DNA of 13,694 nucleotides, from the NCBI GenBank assembly GCA_945837185.1, contig CAMAMZ010000049.1:1-13694 (forward strand), given 5' to 3'. Position numbers and translations under genes: made by a program. Of this stretch, positions 1 to 6,543 are shown in pieces; within the stretch, counting starts at the first letter, position 1; each line of letters begins with the position of its first letter. The notes beneath the pieces were generated by a model that was not told the DNA's origin, did not search any database, and worked only from the letters and a program-made list of their open reading frames with translations. Origin of the DNA: an uncultured Bacteroidales bacterium (GTDB lineage Bacteria; Bacteroidota; Bacteroidia; Bacteroidales; Bacteroidaceae).

Positions 1-3
1 CGA

Positions 4-19
4 TAGAAGTTAACTTCTA
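4..19. repeat. Perfect 16-bp palindrome (TAGAAGTTAACTTCTA)
   Basis: The 16 bases read the same on both strands, so as RNA they would form a 6-bp stem with a UUAA loop. No T-run follows on either strand, so it is not a standard intrinsic terminator. It overlaps the only possible end of an upstream plus-strand gene: the frame beginning at base 3 reads IEVNFYDRSA and stops at 33-35. That tail is too short to identify. Function is unknown. Confidence 0.6.
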
Positions 20-23
20 CGAC

Positions 24-43
24 CGTTCAGCCTAGGCTGAACG
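24..43. repeat. Perfect 20-bp palindrome, 4 nt after the first
   Basis: CGTTCAGCCTAGGCTGAACG is a perfect self-complementary 20-mer. As RNA it gives an 8-bp stem with a CUAG tetraloop. It lies 4 nt from the 16-bp palindrome at 4-19. Downstream on the plus strand is AAAACAG and on the minus strand GTCGTAG, so neither side has the U-tract of an intrinsic terminator. It could be a protein-binding site, a 3'-end-protecting hairpin of the gene to the left, or a remnant of a repeat family. Confidence 0.65.
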
Positions 44-200
44 AAAACAGAGGTTCCTTGATGCTGTTATAGCCTTTATATTGTTGTATGGTAACTATTG
101 CCTTTTAGCGGACAGGCTATTATTATTTATATATAGGCAGTTAAAAGGCCAACCTTGATTTATATTTTTCTGTATTTTATAAACATTTTATTTGCAAAAA
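44..200. other. AT-rich gene-less leader with nested inverted repeats
   Basis: No convincing open reading frame is present on either strand. Two interlaced inverted repeats can be seen: ATAGCCT at 69-75 with AGGCTAT at 114-120, and GCCTTTTA at 100-107 with TAAAAGGC at 142-149. Because they interlace, they could not both form simple hairpins at once. They may be chance pairings in AT-rich DNA or traces of an untranslated RNA. No tRNA, riboswitch or known RNA family was recognised. Confidence 0.3.
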
Positions 201-232
201 TTTGTTACCAAACAATTTATTTCCTATATTTG
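201..232 (+). promoter_or_regulatory. Bacteroidetes-type promoter for the outer-membrane protein gene
   Basis: A TTTG (-33 element) at 201-204 is followed after 20 nt by TATATTTG (-7 element, pattern TAnnTTTG) at 225-232. This matches the known Bacteroidetes primary-sigma consensus in sequence and spacing. The predicted transcript start is a few bases past 232, giving a leader of about 25-30 nt before the ATG at 265. That leader has no Shine-Dalgarno sequence, as is usual in this phylum. Confidence 0.8.
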
Positions 233-264
233 CAACCAAGAAAACTTGCAAAAAGTAAAATAGT

Positions 265-1032
265 ATGAAAAAGGTATTTCTTCTGTTGCTGACGATGGCA
301 CTTACTGTTGCCACAGCACAAGCGCAAGACACCAACAAAAAGAGTTTTGAATATGGTGTCTTTAAGCATCTTTCTGTAGGTGCCAGTGCCTCAACCCTCG
401 GTATCGGTATTGATGTAGCCACCGATGTTACCAAGTATATTGGATTGCGTGCAGGTGTGAACATTATGCCGGGAGTAAAATTCTCTACCGATATGGATGC
501 TAATTTAGACATTCCAAGTATGGGTTCCCGCGAATACACCATTGACACCAAGGGTTCAATCGGTCGTACAACCGTTGATGTGTTGGTTGACTTCTATCCT
601 GTAGGTGGGTTCTTTATCACAGGTGGTTTCTCCTTTGGGGGTGCCCGTATTGTTGAACTGACCGGTCACAGCGATGAATTGAAAAACGAAATCAGCCAAC
701 TGCCCAGTGGTGGGAACAATGCCTATATCGAGATTGACAAATATAAACTTCCGGTTGACAGGAACGGTGATGTGAAAGGCGAGATAAAGGTCAATGGCTT
801 CCGTCCTTATTTTGGTATTGGTTTTGGTAGCCGTGCCGTTCCCAAGCATCGTGTTGCCTTCCGTATGGAGTTAGGCCTGCAGGCGCATGGCACACCTAAA
901 GTAATGTCAGACGGCAATGAACTGGATGTGTTGACAGAACTTTCCGAGAGCGATGATGATTTCTCGAAGATTGTAGACAAGCTGAAGTTCTACCCCGTCC
1001 TCAAGTTCCGTCTTTGCGGTCGTATTTTCTAA
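265..1032 (+). CDS. Secreted outer-membrane beta-barrel protein, unknown function
   Basis: 255 aa. Residues 1-20 form a clear Sec signal peptide: MKK, a leucine-rich core, then a cleavage site after AQA. The mature part is made of alternating hydrophobic and polar strands rich in glycine and aromatics (for example YFGIGFGSRAV around residues 182-192). It ends in the aromatic residue F, the usual C-terminal signal for barrel insertion by BAM. A polar acidic stretch (SESDDDFSK) near residue 227 looks like a surface loop. There is no lipobox cysteine and no OmpA-type peptidoglycan domain, so it is a small stand-alone barrel similar in style to the PorT/OMP_b-brl group. It has its own promoter at 201-232 and terminator at 1135-1175, so it is probably monocistronic. 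The molecule it carries or binds cannot be told from sequence. Confidence 0.85.
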   Translation: MKKVFLLLLTMALTVATAQAQDTNKKSFEYGVFKHLSVGASASTLGIGIDVATDVTKYIGLRAGVNIMPGVKFSTDMDANLDIPSMGSREYTIDTKGSIGRTTVDVLVDFYPVGGFFITGGFSFGGARIVELTGHSDELKNEISQLPSGGNNAYIEIDKYKLPVDRNGDVKGEIKVNGFRPYFGIGFGSRAVPKHRVAFRMELGLQAHGTPKVMSDGNELDVLTELSESDDDFSKIVDKLKFYPVLKFRLCGRIF

Positions 1033-1134
1033 AGAACTATACCACTCGCTAAAAGGAAAAGAACGATATCACTTGTTAAAAGAATTAGGATGCAACGTGA
1101 TTCAACAGCATCCCTATCGTAAAATAGCATTTGC

Positions 1135-1175
1135 GCCCTCCTCGGTCAGCACTGACATCGGGAGGGCATTTTTTT
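1135..1175 (+). terminator. Rho-independent terminator after the 265-1032 gene
   Basis: The stem arms GCCCTCC (1135-1141) and GGAGGGC (1161-1167) are perfect complements. Inside them a second perfect pair, GTCAG (1145-1149) and CTGAC (1152-1156), extends the hairpin. Seven T residues follow at 1169-1175. The T-run is on the plus strand, so the site terminates the outer-membrane protein transcript. No T-run lies on the other side, so it is not a good terminator for the converging operon that ends at 1199. A smaller hairpin, GGATGC (1088-1093) with GCATCC (1108-1113), precedes it; the rest of 1033-1134 holds nothing recognisable. Confidence 0.9.
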
Positions 1176-1198
1176 GATTCGCTCAAGGGGTTAGGTGC

Positions 1199-2062
1199 TC
1201 AACTCAAACGTATTCCATCATCGGCCAGCACTATCAAGCGGCGTTTATAAAGGTCGCCCACAGCCCGCTTGAAAACCTTCTTACTGACACAGAAAGTGCG
1301 CTTAATCTCCTCAGCATCACTCTTGTCACCCAAGTGACAAAAGCCCTCATGCTCTTTCAGGTATTGCAGCAACACATCCGAGAAGTCCAACGTCTGCTTC
1401 CTTCCCGTTGGCTGCAGCGCCACATCCAACTTACCGTCTGCCCGCACCTGTGTAATATAAGCCTTCATCCTATCACCCGTCTGTACAGGGCGGAACACTT
1501 GGTCACGATACACCAATCCGGGATACGCATTGTCCACTATCACCTTAAAGCCTAAATCGGTTTTCTGCCAAACCAGGATTTCCACCTCCTGCCCCACCTG
1601 ATATGTGGGTTTCTCCTGCGAGAAATAACGCTCCACCTTGGCCGTGGCCATCAAACGATAACTATCGGGGTCTACCGTTACATATACAATATAAGCCTGC
1701 CCTATCTCCATGCGTTTCTTCTGTTCACGGAAAGGACAGAACAGGTCTTTCATGAGTCCCCAATTGAGGAAGGCTCCGTAGGCATTCACCCAAGAACAGG
1801 AGAGGTAAGCAAACTGCCCTTCCTCTGCCAGCGGCTGTTCGGTTGTGGCTATGAGTCGTTCCTCCTGGTCTAAGTAGAGGAACACCCGCAATGCCTCTCC
1901 CACTTTATATGTTTCCGGCACATACCGTTTCGGCAATAGAATCTCTCCTTCATCACCTCCGTCTAAGTAGAGACCGAAGTCAACCTCCTTGACAATGGTC
2001 AGCGTGTGGTAATGGCCAAGTTGCAGTTTCTCCACCTCTTGCGCCTCATGCTTCTTCTCCAT
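1199..2062 (-). CDS. CvfB-type S1 RNA-binding protein
   Basis: 287 aa with the architecture of the CvfB/YitL family. Two degenerate S1-like barrels come first (about residues 14-75 and 78-145). A third S1 domain follows (about 155-218), with the typical GFKVIVDNAYPGLVYRDQVF core. A winged-helix domain (about 224-287) ends the protein. In Staphylococcus aureus CvfB binds RNA and influences virulence-factor expression; the role in Bacteroidetes is not established. It is the last gene of the operon. Its ATG at 2060-2062 lies inside the lolD-like gene, which ends at 2046, so the two overlap by 17 nt and are probably translationally coupled. The family call is firm; the target RNA is unknown. Confidence 0.87.
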   Translation of the reverse strand: MEKKHEAQEVEKLQLGHYHTLTIVKEVDFGLYLDGGDEGEILLPKRYVPETYKVGEALRVFLYLDQEERLIATTEQPLAEEGQFAYLSCSWVNAYGAFLNWGLMKDLFCPFREQKKRMEIGQAYIVYVTVDPDSYRLMATAKVERYFSQEKPTYQVGQEVEILVWQKTDLGFKVIVDNAYPGLVYRDQVFRPVQTGDRMKAYITQVRADGKLDVALQPTGRKQTLDFSDVLLQYLKEHEGFCHLGDKSDAEEIKRTFCVSKKVFKRAVGDLYKRRLIVLADDGIRLS

Positions 2063-2747
2063 CTTGTGCTATTTCTTTTTGTTCCTTGCAATCTTCTCCT
2101 ACAATCAGTCCGTCTTTCAAATGAATGGTACGGTCGGTAATGGCAGCCAAAGCCTCATCGTGTGTCACGATAACGAATGTTTGTCCGAGTTGTTCGCGGA
2201 GTGTAAAGAAGAGCTGATGCAACTCCGCCTTATTCTGCGTGTCCAAGCTACCACTTGGTTCGTCTGCCAACACCACAGCCGGTTTGTTCACCAAAGCCCT
2301 GGCCACGGCCACACGTTGCTTCTCACCTCCCGACAGTTCATTGGGCTTATGGTTTCCACGTGCTTCCAACCCCATGAAAGCAAGCAGTTCGGTGGCCCGT
2401 TCCTTTGCCTCCTTACGACTCTTTCCTGCTATCAATGCAGGAATCATCACATTCTCAAGTGCCGTAAACTCCGGCAAGAGCTGATGAAACTGGAAAACGA
2501 AGCCAATACGTTGGTTGCGGAACAAACTGAGCTTGCTTTTGGGCAACTTGTCTACCGCTGTTCCGTCAATCCATACATCTCCTTGATCGGCACGGTCGAG
2601 TGTGCCCATGATTTGCAGCAAGGTAGTTTTGCCGGCGCCACTGGGCCCCACAATGCTCACAATCTCACCTTTGCCAATATGCAGGTCAATGCCTTTGAGC
2701 ACCTGCAGCGAGCCGAAGCTCTTGGTTATTCCTTTGATAGTTATCAT
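2046..2747 (-). CDS. lolD: LolD-type ABC transporter ATP-binding protein
   Basis: 233 aa, the normal length for a LolD/MacB-class ATPase. All nucleotide-site motifs are intact: Walker A GPSGAGKT (34-41), Q-loop Q86, signature LSGGEKQR (138-145), Walker B VVLADEP (158-164) with catalytic E163, D-loop SLD (167-169) and the switch histidine H196. LolD powers the LolCDE complex, which frees lipoproteins from the inner membrane for transfer to LolA. No LolC/E membrane partner lies in this window, so the permease must be encoded elsewhere. The start ATG (2745-2747) overlaps the upstream stop codon as ATGA, and the 3' end overlaps the CvfB-type gene by 17 nt. An FtsE- or MacB-like ATPase serving another permease is the main alternative to true LolD. 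Confidence 0.85.
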   Translation of the reverse strand: MITIKGITKSFGSLQVLKGIDLHIGKGEIVSIVGPSGAGKTTLLQIMGTLDRADQGDVWIDGTAVDKLPKSKLSLFRNQRIGFVFQFHQLLPEFTALENVMIPALIAGKSRKEAKERATELLAFMGLEARGNHKPNELSGGEKQRVAVARALVNKPAVVLADEPSGSLDTQNKAELHQLFFTLREQLGQTFVIVTHDEALAAITDRTIHLKDGLIVGEDCKEQKEIAQDGEEA

Positions 2748-4879
2748 GTACGATTCTTTTTATGCAGTTTCTTTTGCAGCCAGTCGCTAATCAGTTCATA
2801 AGCACTCCGCTCCTCCGTATGCTGCGGTTGTGCGAAGGTCATTTCATCCATAGGATCACCATGCTGGTCAGGGAAGATAATCATGAGGTTCTTTCCACTG
2901 AAATGGTTGGTAATCTCATAGGGAAGATGGTCGAGTGCCGATTTGTAGGACACCGTACCCTTACGGGCTGTAACCACAACAAACATGTGGTCGGCGGCAA
3001 TGGTCGTTGCCAACTGCGGGAGTTCGTTCCAATGTTCCATGGTGGCACATTCCATCCGCACATTGGGATAATTGTTCTTCACGAAATCGGAAATCATGGC
3101 CAACGAATCGCCACGACCATGAAAGAGGATACGACATTCCAGATTGGCAGCCATACGGGCCAGATGGTCAAGCCATCTGTAGAATCCCGGTTCGTATTGC
3201 GCTCTCGAAGGCACCGCAACCTGAATACGTCGCAATGTGTTGAGAGGCTGGGTGATGCGGGCCATGATGATTTGTCGGTAGAGTCCATTGAACAGACTTT
3301 GGTGGAAATCTCCCCAGAACTTATTGGATCGGTCCACATGGGAGTGCATGCCTATGATAATCTCCGATGCCTGAAACTCTTTGAAGGCATGTTTGATACC
3401 ATTCGCTATATTGGCAGCTATGCGCACCTGCGTCTGCATGGGTATATCGGCCGAAGCGGCAACGCTTGTCAGATGGTCAAGGAGTTTCCTTCCTTCTTGT
3501 TGGTAATAGCCTGCCGAGGCATCATCATACACCACATTGAGGCCCACCAAAGGGGTACGCCGCTTTTCCCGCTGCATCGACATGGCTAACTGCACCAACC
3601 TGTCGGCATATTCAGGATATTTCACGGGGATAAGGGTTTTCTCCTCTATGGCAGCAGGCTCAAAGGTTGAGAAATCCTTGTCACGAAACGTAATCAGCTG
3701 GGCTGCCCATTCTGTGACGATGGAAGAGATGACACACGTGAACAGAATCATGATGACCACACCGTTGAGGATGGCATCATCAATCACAGGCTGCCCTTCC
3801 GGTGTTGTCAGGCGCAGTCCGGTCATCACCATGGCTATGGCTCCTGCGGCATGGGCAGAGGTCAAGCCAAACATCATGTGTCCTGATGACAGCGGCAACT
3901 TGAAAGCCAACGACGATGCGTAAGCAGCCAAGGCCTTACCCAACGTTCCTGCCACTGTCAGACAAAGCACCACCCCTATGAGTTGTCCTCCCGTAAAGAG
4001 CAGCCGCACATTGATGAGCATGCCCACCCCTATCAGGAAATAAGGAATGAAGAGTGCGTTGCCAATAAACTCTATGCGGTTCATCAAAGGGGAGAAACGC
4101 GGAATATACCGGTTCAATATCAATCCCGAGAAGAAGGCTCCGAAAATGCCCTCCAGTTGAATGGCATCGGAAAGTGCTGCGCTCATGAAGAGAATGCCCA
4201 GCACAAAGATAAACTGCATGACAGCATCACTATAGCGTCGCAGGAACCACCTTGTTAGTCGGGGTATAAGCAGGCAGAGCACCACGCAGAACAGGGCAAT
4301 TCGTAACAGGAACTCTATCCAAAAAACAATTCCTATGTCGCCTTGATGCACGGCAACAATGGCGGCCAATCCCATCAAGGCAATGAAAAGAGCGAGCATC
4401 GACGACCCTACGCTCAAGGCCACACTGGGCTTCTGCTGCAAACCATAACGCCCCACGATAGGATAGGCTATCAAGGTGTTTGACGCCATGAGGCAGCCTA
4501 ACAAAAGGCAGGTCACGGTAGAATAGTCCAGCCAACATTTTGCTGCCACGAAAGTGAACACAGCCGGCAGTGAGAAGGTGAGCAAGCCGAAGATGCCTAT
4601 ATTGCGCTTACTGCGCTTCATGCCTTCCAAGTCCATCTCGAGGGCGGCCAGGAACATGATGTAATATAAGCCCACCTTGCCAAAGAGTTCAAACGAAGCG
4701 TCGCGTACCAATACATTCAAGCCATATTCTCCCACCAACATACCGGCCAACACCATTCCTATGATATGCGGAATACGGAGCTTTCCCATGATGATTGGGG
4801 CGGAAAGAATCATCAACAACACGACAAAGAAAATCAATGTCGGGTCGGTAATCGGGAAGTATTGTGACCAGTTAGGCAT
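2744..4879 (-). CDS. Kef/NapA-like (CPA2) monovalent cation:proton antiporter-family protein with UspA-like tail
   Basis: 711 aa. Residues 14-395 contain about a dozen membrane helices of the Na+/H+ exchanger fold (PF00999). Visible landmarks are the N-terminal LRIPHIIGMVLAGMLVG helix (34-50), the crossover-helix segment ASNTLIAYPIVGR (132-144), and the EGIFGAFFSGLILN helix. Residues after about 400 form a cytoplasmic region of about 300 aa resembling two tandem universal-stress-protein domains; EIIIGMHSHV is the clearest USP-like strand. The helix that normally carries the ion-binding Asp (QD in KefC, DD in NapA) here reads GSSMLALFIALMG (158-170); a gap-free alignment puts Leu164 at the Asp position. 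Antiport activity is therefore uncertain. First gene of a three-gene operon; its TGA overlaps the lolD ATG. The start at 4877-4879 precedes a hydrophobic helix and fits the family. Confidence 0.85.
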   Translation of the reverse strand: MPNWSQYFPITDPTLIFFVVLLMILSAPIIMGKLRIPHIIGMVLAGMLVGEYGLNVLVRDASFELFGKVGLYYIMFLAALEMDLEGMKRSKRNIGIFGLLTFSLPAVFTFVAAKCWLDYSTVTCLLLGCLMASNTLIAYPIVGRYGLQQKPSVALSVGSSMLALFIALMGLAAIVAVHQGDIGIVFWIEFLLRIALFCVVLCLLIPRLTRWFLRRYSDAVMQFIFVLGILFMSAALSDAIQLEGIFGAFFSGLILNRYIPRFSPLMNRIEFIGNALFIPYFLIGVGMLINVRLLFTGGQLIGVVLCLTVAGTLGKALAAYASSLAFKLPLSSGHMMFGLTSAHAAGAIAMVMTGLRLTTPEGQPVIDDAILNGVVIMILFTCVISSIVTEWAAQLITFRDKDFSTFEPAAIEEKTLIPVKYPEYADRLVQLAMSMQREKRRTPLVGLNVVYDDASAGYYQQEGRKLLDHLTSVAASADIPMQTQVRIAANIANGIKHAFKEFQASEIIIGMHSHVDRSNKFWGDFHQSLFNGLYRQIIMARITQPLNTLRRIQVAVPSRAQYEPGFYRWLDHLARMAANLECRILFHGRGDSLAMISDFVKNNYPNVRMECATMEHWNELPQLATTIAADHMFVVVTARKGTVSYKSALDHLPYEITNHFSGKNLMIIFPDQHGDPMDEMTFAQPQHTEERSAYELISDWLQKKLHKKNRT

Positions 4880-4930
4880 GTCGAAACGCTATGATTTTTG
4901 CTTTTTGCGTGCAAAGGTGCGAAAAAAATA

Positions 4931-4940
4931 TCATATATGA
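4931..4940. repeat. 10-bp palindrome TCATATATGA upstream of the antiporter gene
   Basis: A perfect 10-bp palindrome lies about 52 nt upstream of the antiporter ATG. On the minus strand CACCTTTG (4912-4919), one base from the -7 pattern TAnnTTTG, lies between them, but no TTTG is found at the -33 distance. The palindrome occupies roughly the -33 position, so an activator site is conceivable. It is short and AT-rich, so chance is also possible. Confidence 0.3.
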
Positions 4941-4957
4941 AGAGAAAATACTTAAAA

Positions 4958-4992
4958 TTTAACGGATAATAAGTCGAAAAGTTGTACTTTTG
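4958..4992 (+). promoter_or_regulatory. Probable promoter for the asd operon
   Basis: TACTTTTG at 4985-4992 is a full match to the Bacteroidetes -7 element TAnnTTTG. The -33 element is weak: TTTA at 4958-4961, with a 23-nt spacer that is a little long. Transcription from here would give a leader of about 65 nt before the asd ATG at 5066. The weak -33 element suggests a need for an activator or modest basal expression. Confidence 0.6.
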
Positions 4993-5007
4993 CATAATCT
5001 TATGCAA
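4990..5007. repeat. 8-bp inverted repeat over the asd transcription start
   Basis: TTGCATAA (4990-4997) and TTATGCAA (5000-5007) are perfect complements with a 2-nt spacer. The left arm includes the last three bases of the -7 element and the whole site spans the expected transcription start. That is the usual place for a repressor operator. The regulator is unknown; no regulator gene for it was recognised nearby. Confidence 0.45.
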
Positions 5008-5029
5008 CATGGTTGATTCCATGCTTGCA
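5003..5029 (+). promoter_or_regulatory. Leader hairpin in the asd 5' untranslated region
   Basis: TGCAACATGG (5003-5012) can pair with CCATG plus TTGCA (5019-5029), leaving one bulged C at 5024 and a 6-nt loop. This gives a stem of about ten pairs near the 5' end of the predicted asd mRNA. It shares TGCAA with the inverted repeat at 4990-5007. It may protect the mRNA or be a DNA-level repeat; it is too small to be a lysine riboswitch. Confidence 0.35.
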
Positions 5030-5065
5030 AGGCATTAATATTATTATCATAACATTCGTATCAAG

Positions 5066-6070
5066 ATGAAAGTAGCTATTGTGGGGGCCAGTGGAGCCGT
5101 AGGACAGGAATTCCTGCGCATCCTTGCCGAGAGAGAGTTTCCCATTGATGAGTTGGTATTATTTGGTTCGCAGCGCAGTGCGGGCACCAAATACATGTTT
5201 AAAGGGAAGGAATACGAAGTGCAACTACTTCAACACAACGACGACTTCCGCGACGTGGATGTCGCCTTCGTATCGGCTGGCGGTGGCACTTCGAAAGAAT
5301 TTGCGGAAACCATTACGAAATATGGTGCCGTGATGATCGACAATTCCAGCGCCTTCCGCATGGACCCGGATGTTCCTTTGGTTGTTCCTGAGGTAAATGC
5401 CGAAGATGCTTTGGTTCGCCCCAAAGGCATTATTGCCAATCCTAACTGTACAACCATCATGATGGTAGTAGTGCTGCAACCCATCGAGCGCCTGAGCCAT
5501 ATCCGTCGCATTCACATTTCCTCTTACCAGAGTGCCAGTGGTGCCGGTGCTGCGGCCATGACAGAATTGGAGCAGCAATATCGTGAGATGCTCAACGAGG
5601 GTCACGTATCTACAATTCAGAAGTTCCCCCATCAGTTGGCCTACAATGTCATCCCGCAGATTGATGTGATGACAGAAAACGACTATACCAAGGAGGAGAT
5701 GAAGATGTATAACGAAACACGCAAGATTATGCACAGCGACGTGCGTACGAGTGCCACTTGTGTGCGTGTGTCGTCACTCCGCTCTCATTCCGAGTCGGTA
5801 TGGGTAGAAACAGAACGCCCACTTACGGTAGACGAGGTGCGTGCTGCCATTGCACAAGCTCCCGGTTGCCAGTTGGTTGATGACCCACAGCATTATGTAT
5901 ATCCGATGCCGTTGGAGAGTGCCGGCAAAGATGATGTTTACGTGGGTCGTGTGCGCAAGGACCTTGCCAACGATAATGGCATCACACTCTGGCTCACCGG
6001 CGACCAGATTCGCAAGGGAGCAGCACTTAATGCCGTACAGATTGCGGAATATCTATTTCACGTTAAATAA
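5066..6070 (+). CDS. asd: Aspartate-semialdehyde dehydrogenase
   Basis: 334 aa, the normal size of a bacterial Asd. It reduces L-aspartyl-4-phosphate to aspartate-semialdehyde with NADPH, the branch point to diaminopimelate/lysine, threonine and methionine. The N-terminus carries the nucleotide-binding loop GASGAVG (7-13). The catalytic cysteine is C128 in NPNCTT, with the SASGAG substrate loop at 156-161. The catalytic base and substrate arginine are H241 and R239 in SLRSHSES. All key residues are present, so it should be active. MKVAIVGASG is the conserved start of the family, so the ATG at 5066 is secure. It is the first gene of a three-gene run; the next gene starts 15 nt after its stop. 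Confidence 0.96.
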   Translation: MKVAIVGASGAVGQEFLRILAEREFPIDELVLFGSQRSAGTKYMFKGKEYEVQLLQHNDDFRDVDVAFVSAGGGTSKEFAETITKYGAVMIDNSSAFRMDPDVPLVVPEVNAEDALVRPKGIIANPNCTTIMMVVVLQPIERLSHIRRIHISSYQSASGAGAAAMTELEQQYREMLNEGHVSTIQKFPHQLAYNVIPQIDVMTENDYTKEEMKMYNETRKIMHSDVRTSATCVRVSSLRSHSESVWVETERPLTVDEVRAAIAQAPGCQLVDDPQHYVYPMPLESAGKDDVYVGRVRKDLANDNGITLWLTGDQIRKGAALNAVQIAEYLFHVK

Positions 6071-6085
6071 CAAAACATCTCGTTT

Positions 6086-6532
6086 ATGATAGTATCCACG
6101 CTCTCCCAGAGCAGTCGAATTGAATCGCTGCATCCTTTGTTCCATCAGCTCTTTGCGTATGTGAAGACGCACAATCTGCTCGACGCTCCTTGCGGACGGA
6201 TTGAGTTGGATGGCAATATGCTCTTTATCAACCGTTGTGATGTGGAGGGCGTGGATGCCTCCAACCAAGTGTTGGAGGTGCATCGCGACTACATCGATAT
6301 TCATATCCTGTTGGCCGGCGAAGAAACCATCGGGTGGAAACCGCTTGAGGATGTGCGTAATGAGAAACAGGCTTATCAGCAAGAGGGGGATTGTGCTCTT
6401 TATGACGAACCGGCATCAACCTATGTAACGCTCCAACCGGGGCAGTTTGCCATTGTATGGCCCGAAGACTGCCATGCACCGGTCATCGGCAAGGGCTGTA
6501 TTCGTAAACTCATTGCCAAAGTCAAGCTCTAA
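6086..6532 (+). CDS. YhcH/YjgK/YiaL (EbgC/NanQ) family sugar protein
   Basis: 148 aa, one cupin-like domain of the DUF386 family. The diagnostic stretches are LEVHRDYIDIHILLAGEE (63-80), which gives His and Glu side chains typical of the pocket, and QFAIVWPEDCHAPVIG (119-134). Characterised relatives include EbgC, the small subunit of evolved beta-galactosidase, and E. coli YhcH/NanQ, linked to handling of sialic-acid anomers. The specific sugar here is unknown. It lies 15 nt after asd and 11 nt before a GH20 hexosaminidase, so co-transcription is very likely. An amino-sugar mutarotase-like role fits the neighbour but is inference. Confidence 0.88.
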   Translation: MIVSTLSQSSRIESLHPLFHQLFAYVKTHNLLDAPCGRIELDGNMLFINRCDVEGVDASNQVLEVHRDYIDIHILLAGEETIGWKPLEDVRNEKQAYQQEGDCALYDEPASTYVTLQPGQFAIVWPEDCHAPVIGKGCIRKLIAKVKL

Positions 6533-6543
6533 GTCTTTCCACT

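Noticed and set aside
2064..3589. Long plus-strand reading frames of 245 and 275 codons opposite lolD and the antiporter gene
   Set aside because: They are antisense to genes with full family motifs, lack recognisable domains and have no promoter.
4993..5065. Lysine or other riboswitch upstream of asd
   Set aside because: The leader is about 65 nt, much shorter than a lysine riboswitch, and holds only one simple hairpin.
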